Source: a virus. From it: 25,455 bases of DNA. Below the pieces are notes generated by a model. The model was not told the origin of the DNA, made no database searches, and was given only the letters and a program-made list of their open reading frames with translations. Within the stretch, counting starts at the first letter, position 1. Each line of letters opens with the position of its first letter. Made by a program: the position numbers and the translations under genes. Below, piece by piece: positions 5,747-11,436 of this stretch. The DNA lies in IMG/VR virus record IMGVR_UViG_3300025652_000488, positions 1 through 25,455 of that record; one strand, given 5' to 3'.

Positions 5747-6382
5747 TTAGAACGGGATTTCGTCCATTGCGAGATCGTTGGCCGCCGAGCGCGGGATGTC
5801 AGCGAACGGATCAGCGGCAGGCTTCGCATCAAACTCTGCGTGCGCGCCGCCAGTCGGGGCCACCTCGTCGAAATCGTCCAGACCGCCGCCGCCGTAGACA
5901 GCTTTGGTGACTTGCACGATATCTATAAGGAGGGACACCCCGCCATTGCCGCTTGGATCGGTGACTGGATAGGCCGTGACCTTGATATTGCCTTCCGAGC
6001 CGCCCCAGAAGTTGAGGTCCGTCATCGGCTGCTTCATGCCGTCAATTACAGTCGGCTTCGGGTTCTCGTCGCCCTGACCGTTGACGCCATTGCGCTTAGC
6101 CGAGAACATCACATTGCCGTTTTCGAGTTGCTTCATGCCGAAGACCTTCGAGAAGGGGGCTTTCGTCACGCAACTCTCGTAATGTGCCTTCAGCTCTGCG
6201 TGCAGCTTGCCCGCGTCTGCCTTGTTCATCTCCCAGCCGATGGAATACGCTGCGCCCTGTGCGCGTGGGTTGCACTCCTCTGACCGCTTCTCGGCGGTGT
6301 TGTATTTGTATGTCGCAGCAAGGCGTGGGTATGAAAACACCACATTGCGGATCATCACTGGTTTGAAATCTGTTTTTGACAT
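5747..6382 (-). CDS. Single-stranded DNA-binding protein, gp2.5/DUF2815-like, 211 aa
   Basis: The N-terminal 150 residues look like the DUF2815/T7 gp2.5-type OB-fold: MIRNVVFSYPRLA near the start, then AYSIGWEMNKADAGKL, KQLENGNVMFSAKRNG, KPTVIDGMKQPM and GNIKVTAYPVTD. A glycine-rich stretch (GGGGLDDFDE) leads to an acidic tail ending DLAMDEIPF. An acidic tip ending in a hydrophobic residue is the hallmark of bacterial and phage SSBs and recruits partner replication proteins. AAAGGA lies before the ATG. It is encoded between the RecE-like exonuclease and the PrimPol-helicase, where an SSB for recombination and replication is expected. The family assignment comes from pattern memory and the tail, not a search. 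Confidence 0.75.
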   Translation of the reverse strand: MSKTDFKPVMIRNVVFSYPRLAATYKYNTAEKRSEECNPRAQGAAYSIGWEMNKADAGKLHAELKAHYESCVTKAPFSKVFGMKQLENGNVMFSAKRNGVNGQGDENPKPTVIDGMKQPMTDLNFWGGSEGNIKVTAYPVTDPSGNGGVSLLIDIVQVTKAVYGGGGLDDFDEVAPTGGAHAEFDAKPAADPFADIPRSAANDLAMDEIPF

Positions 6383-6396
6383 TGTCGTCGTCCTTT

Positions 6397-7203
6397 TCAG
6401 TTGTTGTCAAAGTTGTCGGCTTGGAGCCAACGGGGTAATTCTAAGGTGTTCACCTTATCTGAATAGCCAGTCTCAAAGCTGTTGACCAGACTGGCTTCTG
6501 CGATCTTCATCAGCGTAGCGTCAACTTCACGCTCCGCATACTGAAGAAAGTCGTCACTCAATTCGCTGACGTTGACAGCGTAAGGTGCTGTTTTCTCAAC
6601 GAAAACGAATGAAAACCGCTTGGCCTCGTAGCCAGCCAAGCGCAAAACTTTTAAATAAAACGCAGCCTGCAACGCGTATGAATACGTGTTCACGTCGCGG
6701 GCTACGTCCCGTGGGAGCGAACTCTGGCACGTTTTGATATCGTAAACAATGCCGCCGCCGCTCATGCGATAGCTGTCCGGGCGGCACTTTAATTCCAGCC
6801 CGGTTTCAGGATCGTCGGCAAAGAAGCTGGCCTCGTTCACCGTGTCGTTGCCCGCCATGATCTGGCCGACTGGGTGGAATAGCACGCTGTCCGCCACCCT
6901 GCGTGCGATGTCATAGTCGCCAGCAGTCAGCAGCAGTTTGCCGCCAGCCTCCGCGTCGGCAAATGCGTCTTTCCATGCATTGCCCCTGCGATCTGCGGGA
7001 CCGCGCATGACGCCTTGGGAGCCTTCGAGACACATGTCATGGACGCAGGTGCCAATGGCCATTGAACTGGTCGGCGTGAAGTTGCTTCGTGCCTTCCAGT
7101 GCGCCAGCGACTTGCCGTGTACAGTCTTCACCGCCGACGACGAGATCGCGTCTGTGGCGTGGTATTGCTCATTGGACATTTTGTCGGATGTGTACATTGT
7201 CAT
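6397..7203 (-). CDS. RecE-like PD-(D/E)XK exonuclease (DUF3799 type), 268 aa
   Basis: Resembles the C-terminal nuclease domain of exodeoxyribonuclease VIII. Features are SNEQYHATDAISSSAVK (residues 10-26, the usual 'YH....ISSS.LK' opening), GTCVHDMCLE (51-60) with the conserved His55, and the PD-(D/E)XK core LELKCRPDSYR (D143) followed by VYDIKT (D155, K157). A conserved helix YALQAAFYL (176-184) follows, as in the family. Such enzymes resect double-stranded DNA 5' to 3' for single-strand annealing. No annealase (RecT, Erf) is recognised nearby; the SSB-like protein may serve that role. The start at 7203 has GGAGG at seven bases and overlaps the upstream stop as ATGA. Confidence 0.8.
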   Translation of the reverse strand: MTMYTSDKMSNEQYHATDAISSSAVKTVHGKSLAHWKARSNFTPTSSMAIGTCVHDMCLEGSQGVMRGPADRRGNAWKDAFADAEAGGKLLLTAGDYDIARRVADSVLFHPVGQIMAGNDTVNEASFFADDPETGLELKCRPDSYRMSGGGIVYDIKTCQSSLPRDVARDVNTYSYALQAAFYLKVLRLAGYEAKRFSFVFVEKTAPYAVNVSELSDDFLQYAEREVDATLMKIAEASLVNSFETGYSDKVNTLELPRWLQADNFDNN

Positions 7204-7592
7204 GCCATTGCCTCCCTTGCTAAATAGCAGAATGCGTCGAAATCCATCTCGACGACAAATTCGGTTTCATGGCCGATCACGCAATCCATCGGCACAACGC
7301 AGCGGATCGGCTTGCGGTCATAACGATAGATCAACGCAGGCGACTTGCCCTCACGCCTTGCGGCAACGCACGTTTGCTCCCACCAAGCCTTCTGGCCACC
7401 GATGGGGCCGTCAGCGTAACGCTTCAACTCCAACGTGAATGGAAAGGCAGGATCGGACGGGATCAGGTCGCCGTGACCACCCTCGCGGTATTGCTCCAAG
7501 TCACGCTTGAAAGAAATGCCAAGCTCGTCGTGCAGCATCTTAGCGATGTCACGCTCAAACGCGGCGCCCTTGTTGCGGCCATTGGTTGCCAT
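7200..7592 (-). CDS. Hjc-like PD-(D/E)XK nuclease, possible Holliday-junction resolvase, 130 aa
   Basis: The layout matches small archaeal-type resolvases: NKGAAFERDIAKML (Glu13 in the first helix), then GHGDLIP with Asp42, and FTLELKRY with the E55-x-K57 core. It is followed by WWEQTCVAARREGKSPALIYRYDRK, an arrangement in which a helix and a strand after the core complete the fold. It probably cuts branched DNA formed during replication and recombination. Length is normal for the family. The gene starts in a TGATG junction with the RHH gene and ends in an ATGA junction with the RecE-like gene, so the three are translationally coupled. Confidence 0.7.
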   Translation of the reverse strand: MATNGRNKGAAFERDIAKMLHDELGISFKRDLEQYREGGHGDLIPSDPAFPFTLELKRYADGPIGGQKAWWEQTCVAARREGKSPALIYRYDRKPIRCVVPMDCVIGHETEFVVEMDFDAFCYLAREAMA

Positions 7593-7720
7593 CAGGTATC
7601 ACGCGCTTGGTTGAGTGCCGCCATGCGGACGAATGCCGTAAACGTAATGCCGAGCTTGTCGGCCGCCGCCTGTATGATTGCGCCGTGCTCGTCGCTGAAT
7701 TGTATCAGTTTGGGTTTCAT
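7592..7720 (-). CDS. Ribbon-helix-helix-like small protein, 42 aa
   Basis: Only 42 residues: MKPKLIQFSDEHGAII then QAAADKLGITFTAFVRMAAL. One short strand (KLIQFS) followed by two helices is the pattern of an Arc/MetJ-type ribbon-helix-helix DNA-binding monomer, which works as a dimer. AGGAGA lies at good spacing before the ATG; the 25-residue in-frame extension has no ribosome-binding site and is rejected. It is the first gene of the leftward operon and sits beside the divergent promoter region, a typical place for a small autoregulator. Regulation is inferred from fold and position. Confidence 0.7.
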   Translation of the reverse strand: MKPKLIQFSDEHGAIIQAAADKLGITFTAFVRMAALNQARDT

Positions 7721-7854
7721 TGTCGTTCTCCTTATGTATGCCACTTGGTAGACTATCAAAATAATATCGTCAACAGTCATTTTATGTATTGCCATGTTTT
7801 TCAGTATATGTAATAAATAGCTTACGAAATGAAATTAACCCCAAGGAGACCAAC
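7721..7854. promoter_or_regulatory. Divergent promoter region
   Basis: This 134-base AT-rich stretch separates the leftward replication operon from the rightward small-gene operon, so both must be promoted from here or nearby. Leftward, TTGACG (7768-7773) is followed at 17 bases by TACCAA, a weak -10. Rightward, TTGCCA (7789-7794) precedes TAATAA at 16 bases. Neither is close to consensus, and phage-modified transcription is possible. The first product leftwards is an RHH-like protein. Confidence 0.5.
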
Positions 7855-7953
7855 ATGAAAATCAGACATTTGCTCTTAGACGCCATCGGCCTGCTCGCAG
7901 TCGGCATCGTGTGCTTCGGCATCCCAACACTCTTCTTCGTCGCAATTCAGTAA
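7855..7953 (+). CDS. Single-span membrane miniprotein, 32 aa
   Basis: Translates as MKIRHLLLDAIGLLAVGIV then CFGIPTLFFVAIQ. A basic tip (KIRH) is followed by one long hydrophobic segment (about residues 6-30), so a single-pass inner-membrane protein is expected. AAGGAGA lies eight bases before the ATG, the best reason to accept so short a gene, and the next gene follows 15 bases later with its own ribosome-binding site. It is the first gene of the rightward operon. Possible roles include superinfection exclusion or a membrane effector, but nothing in the sequence decides. Confidence 0.6.
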   Translation: MKIRHLLLDAIGLLAVGIVCFGIPTLFFVAIQ

Positions 7954-7968
7954 ACAGGAGACTAACCA

Positions 7969-8172
7969 ATGACCACTCGATCAACCCCCGACGAAATTGC
8001 ATTCCTAGAAGGCGCGGTCAGGCGCATTGAGAAAATGGCATCTAACATGCTGCTTGAATACGGCCACGGCGTGCGCCCGTCCTTCGTGTCAGCCGACCTC
8101 GCAGACTACGGCGACAGGATCAGCCGTTACAAGGCAGAGATCGCACGCTTGGAGGCATCACAGCATGGATAA
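7969..8172 (+). CDS. Hypothetical helical protein, 67 aa
   Basis: An almost wholly helical small protein: TPDEIAFLEGAVRRIEKMA, then SNMLLEYGHGVR and a second amphipathic helix YGDRISRYKAEIARLEASQ. The two helices joined by a turn suggest a helical hairpin or coiled-coil dimer. AGGAGA precedes the ATG. Its last bases overlap the start of the next gene by eight bases. I do not recognise a family. Confidence 0.65.
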   Translation: MTTRSTPDEIAFLEGAVRRIEKMASNMLLEYGHGVRPSFVSADLADYGDRISRYKAEIARLEASQHG

Positions 8173-8287
8173 CGCCCTCAGACGCGCAGTTGCAGACGCT
8201 GCCATCATCGGACCCATCACCGCAGCCGCTGCCCACAACGTCAGCCTCTGCGCACTCTACGCCATCATCAATAAAACCAAAGGATAA
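8165..8287 (+). CDS. Hypothetical miniprotein, 40 aa, possible helix-turn-helix
   Basis: MDNALRRAVADAAIIGPITA then AAAHNVSLCALYAIINKTKG. Alternating helices with a central 'GPITAAAAHNVSLCALYAII' suggest a tiny helix-turn-helix-like unit ('ITAAAAHNVS..ALYAII'), but it is too short to be sure. It overlaps the upstream gene by eight bases (ATGGATAA) and ends four bases before the next start. That tight packing, plus rightward coding bias in keeping with its neighbours, supports it. No strong ribosome-binding site is visible, so it is probably translated by coupling. Confidence 0.5.
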   Translation: MDNALRRAVADAAIIGPITAAAAHNVSLCALYAIINKTKG

Positions 8288-8291
8288 ACAA

Positions 8292-8798
8292 ATGACCCTC
8301 GCAACAATCACAATCACAAACCGCCTGCCAACCGACACTGGATTTGCACTGCGCCAAGACGACCGCTCTTACAGTCAAGTATTCGTCCCATCACATATTA
8401 TGCGTGGCGCTAGCATGGAGATTGGCCACACTTACGATGTAGTCCTCGTTGAGAACTCTGAAGCTCTCCGAGCGACGACACCTTGGCGCGTCAGCCAGAT
8501 GGACGTCGGCCCCATTGGAGGTCAGCAACCAGCGCCAGAGAAGACAGCGCCAAAGCCCACGCCATCAGCCCTGATCGACGACAGGATCATGGCCTTGCTC
8601 GAAGGCGTATACATGACGACAGGCGAGATCACGACGGCATTAGAAGCCAGCGGCACGATAGTTCGGGATCGCTTGATGGCGATGTTTAACCGCAACCAGA
8701 TCGTGCGGGCAGATGTTCATGCGCGGCCAAATTTGCAGCGTGCCACGATGTGCCTCTGGGCCATCGACATTGACGCATTTATCGCAGATGGAGAGTGA
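8292..8798 (+). CDS. Two-domain protein with C-terminal winged helix, 168 aa
   Basis: The start MTLATITITNRLP at 8292 has AAAGGA upstream; a longer frame reaching into the previous gene is rejected. Residues 1-75 look like a beta-rich OB or cold-shock-like domain (ATITITNRLPTDTGFALRQD, SYSQVFVPSHIM, GHTYDVVLVENSE). A Pro/Lys linker (QQPAPEKTAPKPTPSA) leads to a C-terminal winged-helix-like domain (DRIMALLEGVYMTTGEITTA, then SGTIVRDRLMAMFNRNQIVR). An OB-like domain joined to a winged helix suggests nucleic-acid binding, perhaps modulation of transcription. The assignment is by pattern only. Confidence 0.6.
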   Translation: MTLATITITNRLPTDTGFALRQDDRSYSQVFVPSHIMRGASMEIGHTYDVVLVENSEALRATTPWRVSQMDVGPIGGQQPAPEKTAPKPTPSALIDDRIMALLEGVYMTTGEITTALEASGTIVRDRLMAMFNRNQIVRADVHARPNLQRATMCLWAIDIDAFIADGE

Positions 8799-8800
8799 GA

Positions 8801-9196
8801 ATGTCCAACGGCATAAACGGGTCCGAATCCCGCACGGTAAACAACCAGATCGTCAAACTAGCAAATGATGGCAAATCTATTGCACAAATCGCGGACGGGG
8901 TTGGCATGACAAGCACTGCCGTCGCCTGCCGCATGACAACCTTGATGCGCAACGGTAAATTGAAGCCTTACTCCGAGCGGACTGGCCGCATCAACACGGA
9001 AGAAGGCCGTTACCGCATCCTGCGCAAGCGCTACAACCGCAACACGGGGAGCATCATGGAAATCCTGACGAGCATCACGTTTGACGAGGCGTCGTGGATT
9101 TACAAGACGGCTCCAGAGGGTCTGACTATTGCTGAGTGGATCGGCGTACTATTGCGCGACGTGATCGCAGAGGAGAACGACAATGACAATGATTAA
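8801..9196 (+). CDS. Helix-turn-helix protein, 131 aa
   Basis: ATG at 8801 is preferred because GGAG lies seven bases upstream; GTG at 8795, overlapping the previous stop, is possible. A helix-turn-helix lies at about residues 18-52 (KLANDGKSIAQIADGVGMTS then TAVACRMTTLMRNGKLKPYS), the 'SIAQIA..VGMTSTAV' form used by many DNA-binding domains. The rest is basic (RYRILRKRYNRN) and then helical and acidic (WIGVLLRDVIAEENDNDND). It follows another winged-helix-like gene and precedes a third, so the rightward operon is rich in potential regulators. Confidence 0.65.
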   Translation: MSNGINGSESRTVNNQIVKLANDGKSIAQIADGVGMTSTAVACRMTTLMRNGKLKPYSERTGRINTEEGRYRILRKRYNRNTGSIMEILTSITFDEASWIYKTAPEGLTIAEWIGVLLRDVIAEENDNDND

Positions 9197-9563
9197 CGCA
9201 TTCAACTTAGACAGATCGCTGGCGACAAAGCACGAAGGTTTGATTGGGCGGGCGATGCAGCGACAGGCGAAGTCGGAGGGCCACTTGCAGGGCGCACCAA
9301 AGAAGGCAATGACAAACATGGGCGCGAGGGCTGACGGCACGCGGTCACTGGGCGAGATGGCCCTAGCGCACTTGCAATCTATCTCGCCGACGCGGATGAT
9401 CCTGACAGACATCACGAAGGCCGTCTCCGGGTCGGAATTGCCGACGTCGCGTTACAGCGTCAAATACGCGCTGCAAGGGCTGATCAACCGTGGGCTGATC
9501 CAGCACGGGTTCTATCGGCGCAACCTGATCGAATACTGGTTTGAAGTGGAGGAAGACCTATGA
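9183..9563 (+). CDS. Winged-helix-like protein, 126 aa
   Basis: A basic, Gln/Arg-rich N-terminus (IGRAMQRQAKSEGHLQG) precedes a helical region (LGEMALAHLQSISPTRMILT) and a C-terminal winged helix (ITKAVSGSELPTSRYSVKYA, LQGLINRGLIQHGFYRRN, EYWFEV). The 'S.YSVKYALQGLINRGLIQ' core is typical of a recognition helix followed by a wing. GAGGAGA lies at good spacing, and the gene overlaps the upstream one by 14 bases. Probable DNA-binding regulator; no named family. Confidence 0.65.
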   Translation: MTMINAFNLDRSLATKHEGLIGRAMQRQAKSEGHLQGAPKKAMTNMGARADGTRSLGEMALAHLQSISPTRMILTDITKAVSGSELPTSRYSVKYALQGLINRGLIQHGFYRRNLIEYWFEVEEDL

Positions 9564-9769
9564 CGCTCCTTACCACGATCTTGCTCGTCCATATCGGCGC
9601 GAACACATACAGCACGACTTACCCGTCGCAGATGGCCTGCGGAGAGGCGCTGGTCGTCATAGCAGAGGCCACACCAGTCGTCGGGGAGCCACGCATCTGG
9701 GCTAGATGCGTGCGCACTTATGCTCCCAGCCAGTCGATCAGACCGCGTGCAAGAGGAGAAATAGAATGA
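9560..9769 (+). CDS. Small protein with hydrophobic N-terminus, 69 aa
   Basis: Starts in an ATGA junction with the previous gene. Residues 1-13 (MTLLTTILLVHIG) are hydrophobic and could act as a short signal or membrane segment. The middle, CGEALVVIAEATPVVGEP then RIWARC, carries two Cys about 23 residues apart, a pattern I recall in short phage proteins that may form a disulfide in the periplasm. The C-terminus is basic. Function unknown. Confidence 0.55.
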   Translation: MTLLTTILLVHIGANTYSTTYPSQMACGEALVVIAEATPVVGEPRIWARCVRTYAPSQSIRPRARGEIE

Positions 9770-10092
9770 CTAAACTTGAAGACCTGAAAGCTGCCCGTGA
9801 TGCTGCCGAAACTGCTTATGATGCCGCTCGTGCTGCTTATACTGCTCGTGCTGCTGCTTATGCTGCTGCTGAGGATGCTTATGCTGATGCTCGTTATGCT
9901 GCTGAAGCTGACAGTGACCTGACCCCAGCCGACGCCGCCGTGCTTTCTTACCTGCGCGGGCAAGTGGACAGACTGCAAGATGAGCGTTACCGCCAGAACG
10001 CACGGCCCAGCATCGTCAACGAGCTGCAAATTGCCATGCGTGACCTGCGCGAGTTTACGTCAGCAAAACGGCAGCAGGGCTTCAACATCTGA
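9766..10092 (+). CDS. Ala/Tyr-rich coiled-coil protein with codon-level repeats, 108 aa
   Basis: Starts in an ATGA junction with GAGGAGA upstream. Residues 8-45 are an Ala-rich helix with Tyr and Asp/Glu/Arg at regular spacing (AAYTARAAAYAAAEDAYADA), likely a coiled coil. The DNA behind it is near-microsatellite: runs of GCT, TAT, GCTCGT and GATGCT between about 9790 and 9905, with GCT nearly the only Ala codon, unlike GCC/GCA use around it. The C-terminal half (LSYLRGQVDRLQDERYRQ, SIVNELQIAMRDLREF) is a normal helical domain. Repeat-length variation between relatives is expected. Function unknown. Confidence 0.65.
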   Translation: MTKLEDLKAARDAAETAYDAARAAYTARAAAYAAAEDAYADARYAAEADSDLTPADAAVLSYLRGQVDRLQDERYRQNARPSIVNELQIAMRDLREFTSAKRQQGFNI

Positions 10093-10100
10093 GAGATCGT

Positions 10101-10195
10101 GTGGGGCGCAGTTAAAATGAGTTTTTCAGATGTAGCGCATTTGGTAGACACGTTTTGACCAGACAATCGCTTTTGCAAGCAGTTGAGCGCCCCAC
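10101..10195 (+). ncRNA. Candidate structured RNA closed by a 9-base stem
   Basis: GTGGGGCGC (10101-10109) pairs perfectly with GCGCCCCAC (10187-10195) across 77 bases in a stretch with no gene. The interior contains TTGGTAGACACG, which resembles part of a tRNA-Leu D arm, and a small CGCT/AGCG stem (about 10168-10189). There is no T-arm motif and no clean anticodon arm, so it is not a normal tRNA. The structure lies in the leader of the 47-aa gene and might also be a regulatory element. Confidence 0.35.
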
Positions 10196-10223
10196 GTCAC
10201 AGCCATAGCAAAAGGAGAGACCG

Positions 10224-10367
10224 ATGCAAGACGAAAAAACAACAGTGACGATCCGAGGCAAATCTGCTTCGTCACATCCAGAGCCACGCAAGTTCGCAGT
10301 CAGCCTGCCAGCGACACCGTGGGACAATGAAAAAGATGAACTAAACCCCATGATCTACAAATCATAA
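10224..10367 (+). CDS. Hypothetical miniprotein, 47 aa
   Basis: Reads MQDEKTTVTIRGKSASSHPE then PRKFAVSLPATPWDNEKDEL and NPMIYKS. AAAGGAGAGA lies at ideal spacing before the ATG, which strongly supports translation. It is hydrophilic, with no membrane segment and no cysteine, and probably part beta, part disordered. It is separated from the previous gene by the candidate structured RNA and from the next by a short AT-rich gap. I do not recognise a family. Confidence 0.6.
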   Translation: MQDEKTTVTIRGKSASSHPEPRKFAVSLPATPWDNEKDELNPMIYKS

Positions 10368-10381
10368 ACAGATTTTATGAT
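10361..10381. repeat. 8-base-arm palindrome at the end of the 47-aa gene
   Basis: ATCATAAA (10361-10368) and TTTATGAT (10374-10381) are perfect inverted arms around CAGAT, overlapping the stop codon. No T tract follows, so it is not an intrinsic terminator; an operator or RNA-processing stem is possible. Confidence 0.4.
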
Positions 10382-10422
10382 CTGCACGCCATACCAACAA
10401 AGCATATAAATAGGAGAAAACA

Positions 10423-10716
10423 ATGGACAATGAATTGCACAGCGAACATAGGAACGCCCGCAGCGGTGTGCTGGCGGAGGCCGATACGCTCATCAACGGC
10501 GATCGCCAAAAGCACTACGGCACGCCGCAGGAGAACTTCGCGGCCATCGCGCAAATGTGGTCGGCATATCTCGGCATCAGTGTATCACCCGCAGACGTTT
10601 GCAACTTGATGGCGTGCCTCAAGATTGCCCGCCTGCGCAATGGCGCTCACAGGGACTCATCGGTTGACGGATGCGGCTATCTTGCGCTGGGCTATGAACT
10701 AGACACCAACGGCTAA
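10423..10716 (+). CDS. DUF6378-like protein, 97 aa
   Basis: Matches my recollection of a widespread phage family with the pattern 'A..LINGDRQ..YGTP.ENF..IA..W...LG..V.P..V...M..LKIARL......DS.VD..GY.ALG.E'. Here it reads ADTLINGDRQKHYGTPQENF, then AQMWSAYLGISVSPADV and CLKIARLRNG, with DSSVDGCGYLALGYEL at the end. The family has no proven activity; it is sometimes compared with MazG-like nucleotide pyrophosphohydrolases. AGGAGA precedes the ATG. It is the last gene of the rightward operon and its 3' end overlaps that of the opposite-strand gene by 18 bases. Confidence 0.65.
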   Translation: MDNELHSEHRNARSGVLAEADTLINGDRQKHYGTPQENFAAIAQMWSAYLGISVSPADVCNLMACLKIARLRNGAHRDSSVDGCGYLALGYELDTNG

Positions 10717-11070
10717 CTCACGCAGCGTCTCGGTCAACGCGGCAGGCGTAAAGTCTGCCGTCTTGACCCTGACAAACGTCTGCGACATCAGCGGGTCGTT
10801 GCCGCGCACAAACAGCACAGTCGGCCCGTGTTTGCCGTCGATGCAGAGCGCGAACCAGTCGGCGCTGCTCTTGCCTATGCGGAACCCCGCCGACGCACCT
10901 CTCGCTGTGTAGCACGTTTTGACCTCTATGGAGATGAGCCGACCATCTGGCCGCACGGCGACAACGTCAAATTGCCCGTCTGATCTGGTCGCCTCACAGC
11001 CCACGCGCTCAAGCAAATAGCAGACGTAATATTCGCCAGAGCGTCCGATGGATGTCGATTGGCGCTTCAC
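10699..11070 (-). CDS. PD-(D/E)XK nuclease-like protein, 123 aa
   Basis: A small nuclease-fold protein: GRSGEYYVCYLLERVGC (Glu13 in the first helix), then GQFDVVAV with Asp35, and ISIEVKT with E49-x-K51, the canonical E..D..ExK set. The C-terminal part (DWFALCIDGKHGPTVLFVRG) continues the sheet. It resembles PD-(D/E)XK endonucleases of the archaeal Hjc or intron-endonuclease type, with branched or specific DNA as substrate. The start is GTG overlapping the o-spanin stop as GTGA; no clear ribosome-binding site, so coupling is likely. It is last in the late block, after the lysis genes. Its 3' end overlaps the convergent DUF6378-like gene. Confidence 0.7.
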   Translation of the reverse strand: MKRQSTSIGRSGEYYVCYLLERVGCEATRSDGQFDVVAVRPDGRLISIEVKTCYTARGASAGFRIGKSSADWFALCIDGKHGPTVLFVRGNDPLMSQTFVRVKTADFTPAALTETLRELAVGV

Positions 11071-11276
11071 TGGCAGTTATCGGCCCACGTCTCATTGTGG
11101 ATGACAATGCCGACCAGCAGATCGCGATCCGCTTGCATCAAGCCGTCGATGGTCTGCGTGCTGCCGAGCCACAGCGGGCTGGCAAGGTCGCAGTAGTTAC
11201 CGCTTGTCGGCGTCTGGGCGCAGCCACTTAGCTGCCCGCTCAGAAAGGCCAACATCGCCCAACGTCTCAATCTCAT
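11067..11276 (-). CDS. o-spanin (Rz1-like outer-membrane lipoprotein), 69 aa
   Basis: The start MRLRRWAMLAFLSGQLSGC gives a lipoprotein signal with lipobox LSGC and lipidated Cys19. The mature part (about 51 residues) ends VGIVIHNETWADNC, close to the 'HNET....C' ending common in Rz1-like proteins, with a second conserved Cys in NYCDLASP. GGAGCGAGAGC precedes the ATG. It begins inside the i-spanin gene in another frame (80-base overlap) and runs beyond it, a well-known spanin arrangement. With the i-spanin it would bridge inner and outer membranes and fuse them as the last lysis step. The longer frame from 11342 is rejected because it lacks a signal at its start. Confidence 0.8.
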   Translation of the reverse strand: MRLRRWAMLAFLSGQLSGCAQTPTSGNYCDLASPLWLGSTQTIDGLMQADRDLLVGIVIHNETWADNCQ

Positions 11277-11436
11277 GCTCTCGCTCCATCCGTTCAAGCG
11301 CAGCATCAAGGCGAACCTCTGCCTGCTTGCGTGCCATCTCATTTAACTTGGCGTCGGCGTATGCAGACCGCCAGTGCAGCAAGCCAGCGACAAAGGCCAG
11401 CAATGCCAGCGCGTAGATTCGCAGGCGCAGGGTCAT
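11197..11436 (-). CDS. i-spanin (Rz-like inner-membrane protein), 79 aa
   Basis: Begins MTLRLRIYALALLAFVAGL, an N-terminal signal-anchor (about residues 5-22). A periplasmic coiled coil follows (DAKLNEMARKQAEVRLDAAL then ERMEREHEIETLG). It starts in an ATGA junction with the endolysin stop. Topology, size and position directly after the endolysin and overlapping the lipoprotein gene all fit an i-spanin. It would bind the o-spanin through its C-terminus. Shorter than lambda Rz, but within the range seen for small spanins. Confidence 0.75.
   Translation of the reverse strand: MTLRLRIYALALLAFVAGLLHWRSAYADAKLNEMARKQAEVRLDAALERMEREHEIETLGDVGLSERAAKWLRPDADKR

Noticed and set aside
5674-5832. 53-residue N-terminal extension of the PrimPol-helicase
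   Set aside because: It reads through the hairpin and the SSB stop region and is Arg/Ser-rich; MSVTK has its own GGAGA site.
5498-6283. Rightward 261-aa open frame
   Set aside because: It spans the ends of the SSB-like and PrimPol-helicase genes and a terminator hairpin, with no ribosome-binding site; antisense shadow.
10103-10194. A complete tRNA gene (acceptor-like GGGGCGC/GCGCCCC and TTGGTAGACACG)
   Set aside because: There is no T-arm motif (GGTTCRANTCC) before the 3' acceptor strand and no clean 5-base anticodon stem; reported only as a structured-RNA candidate.
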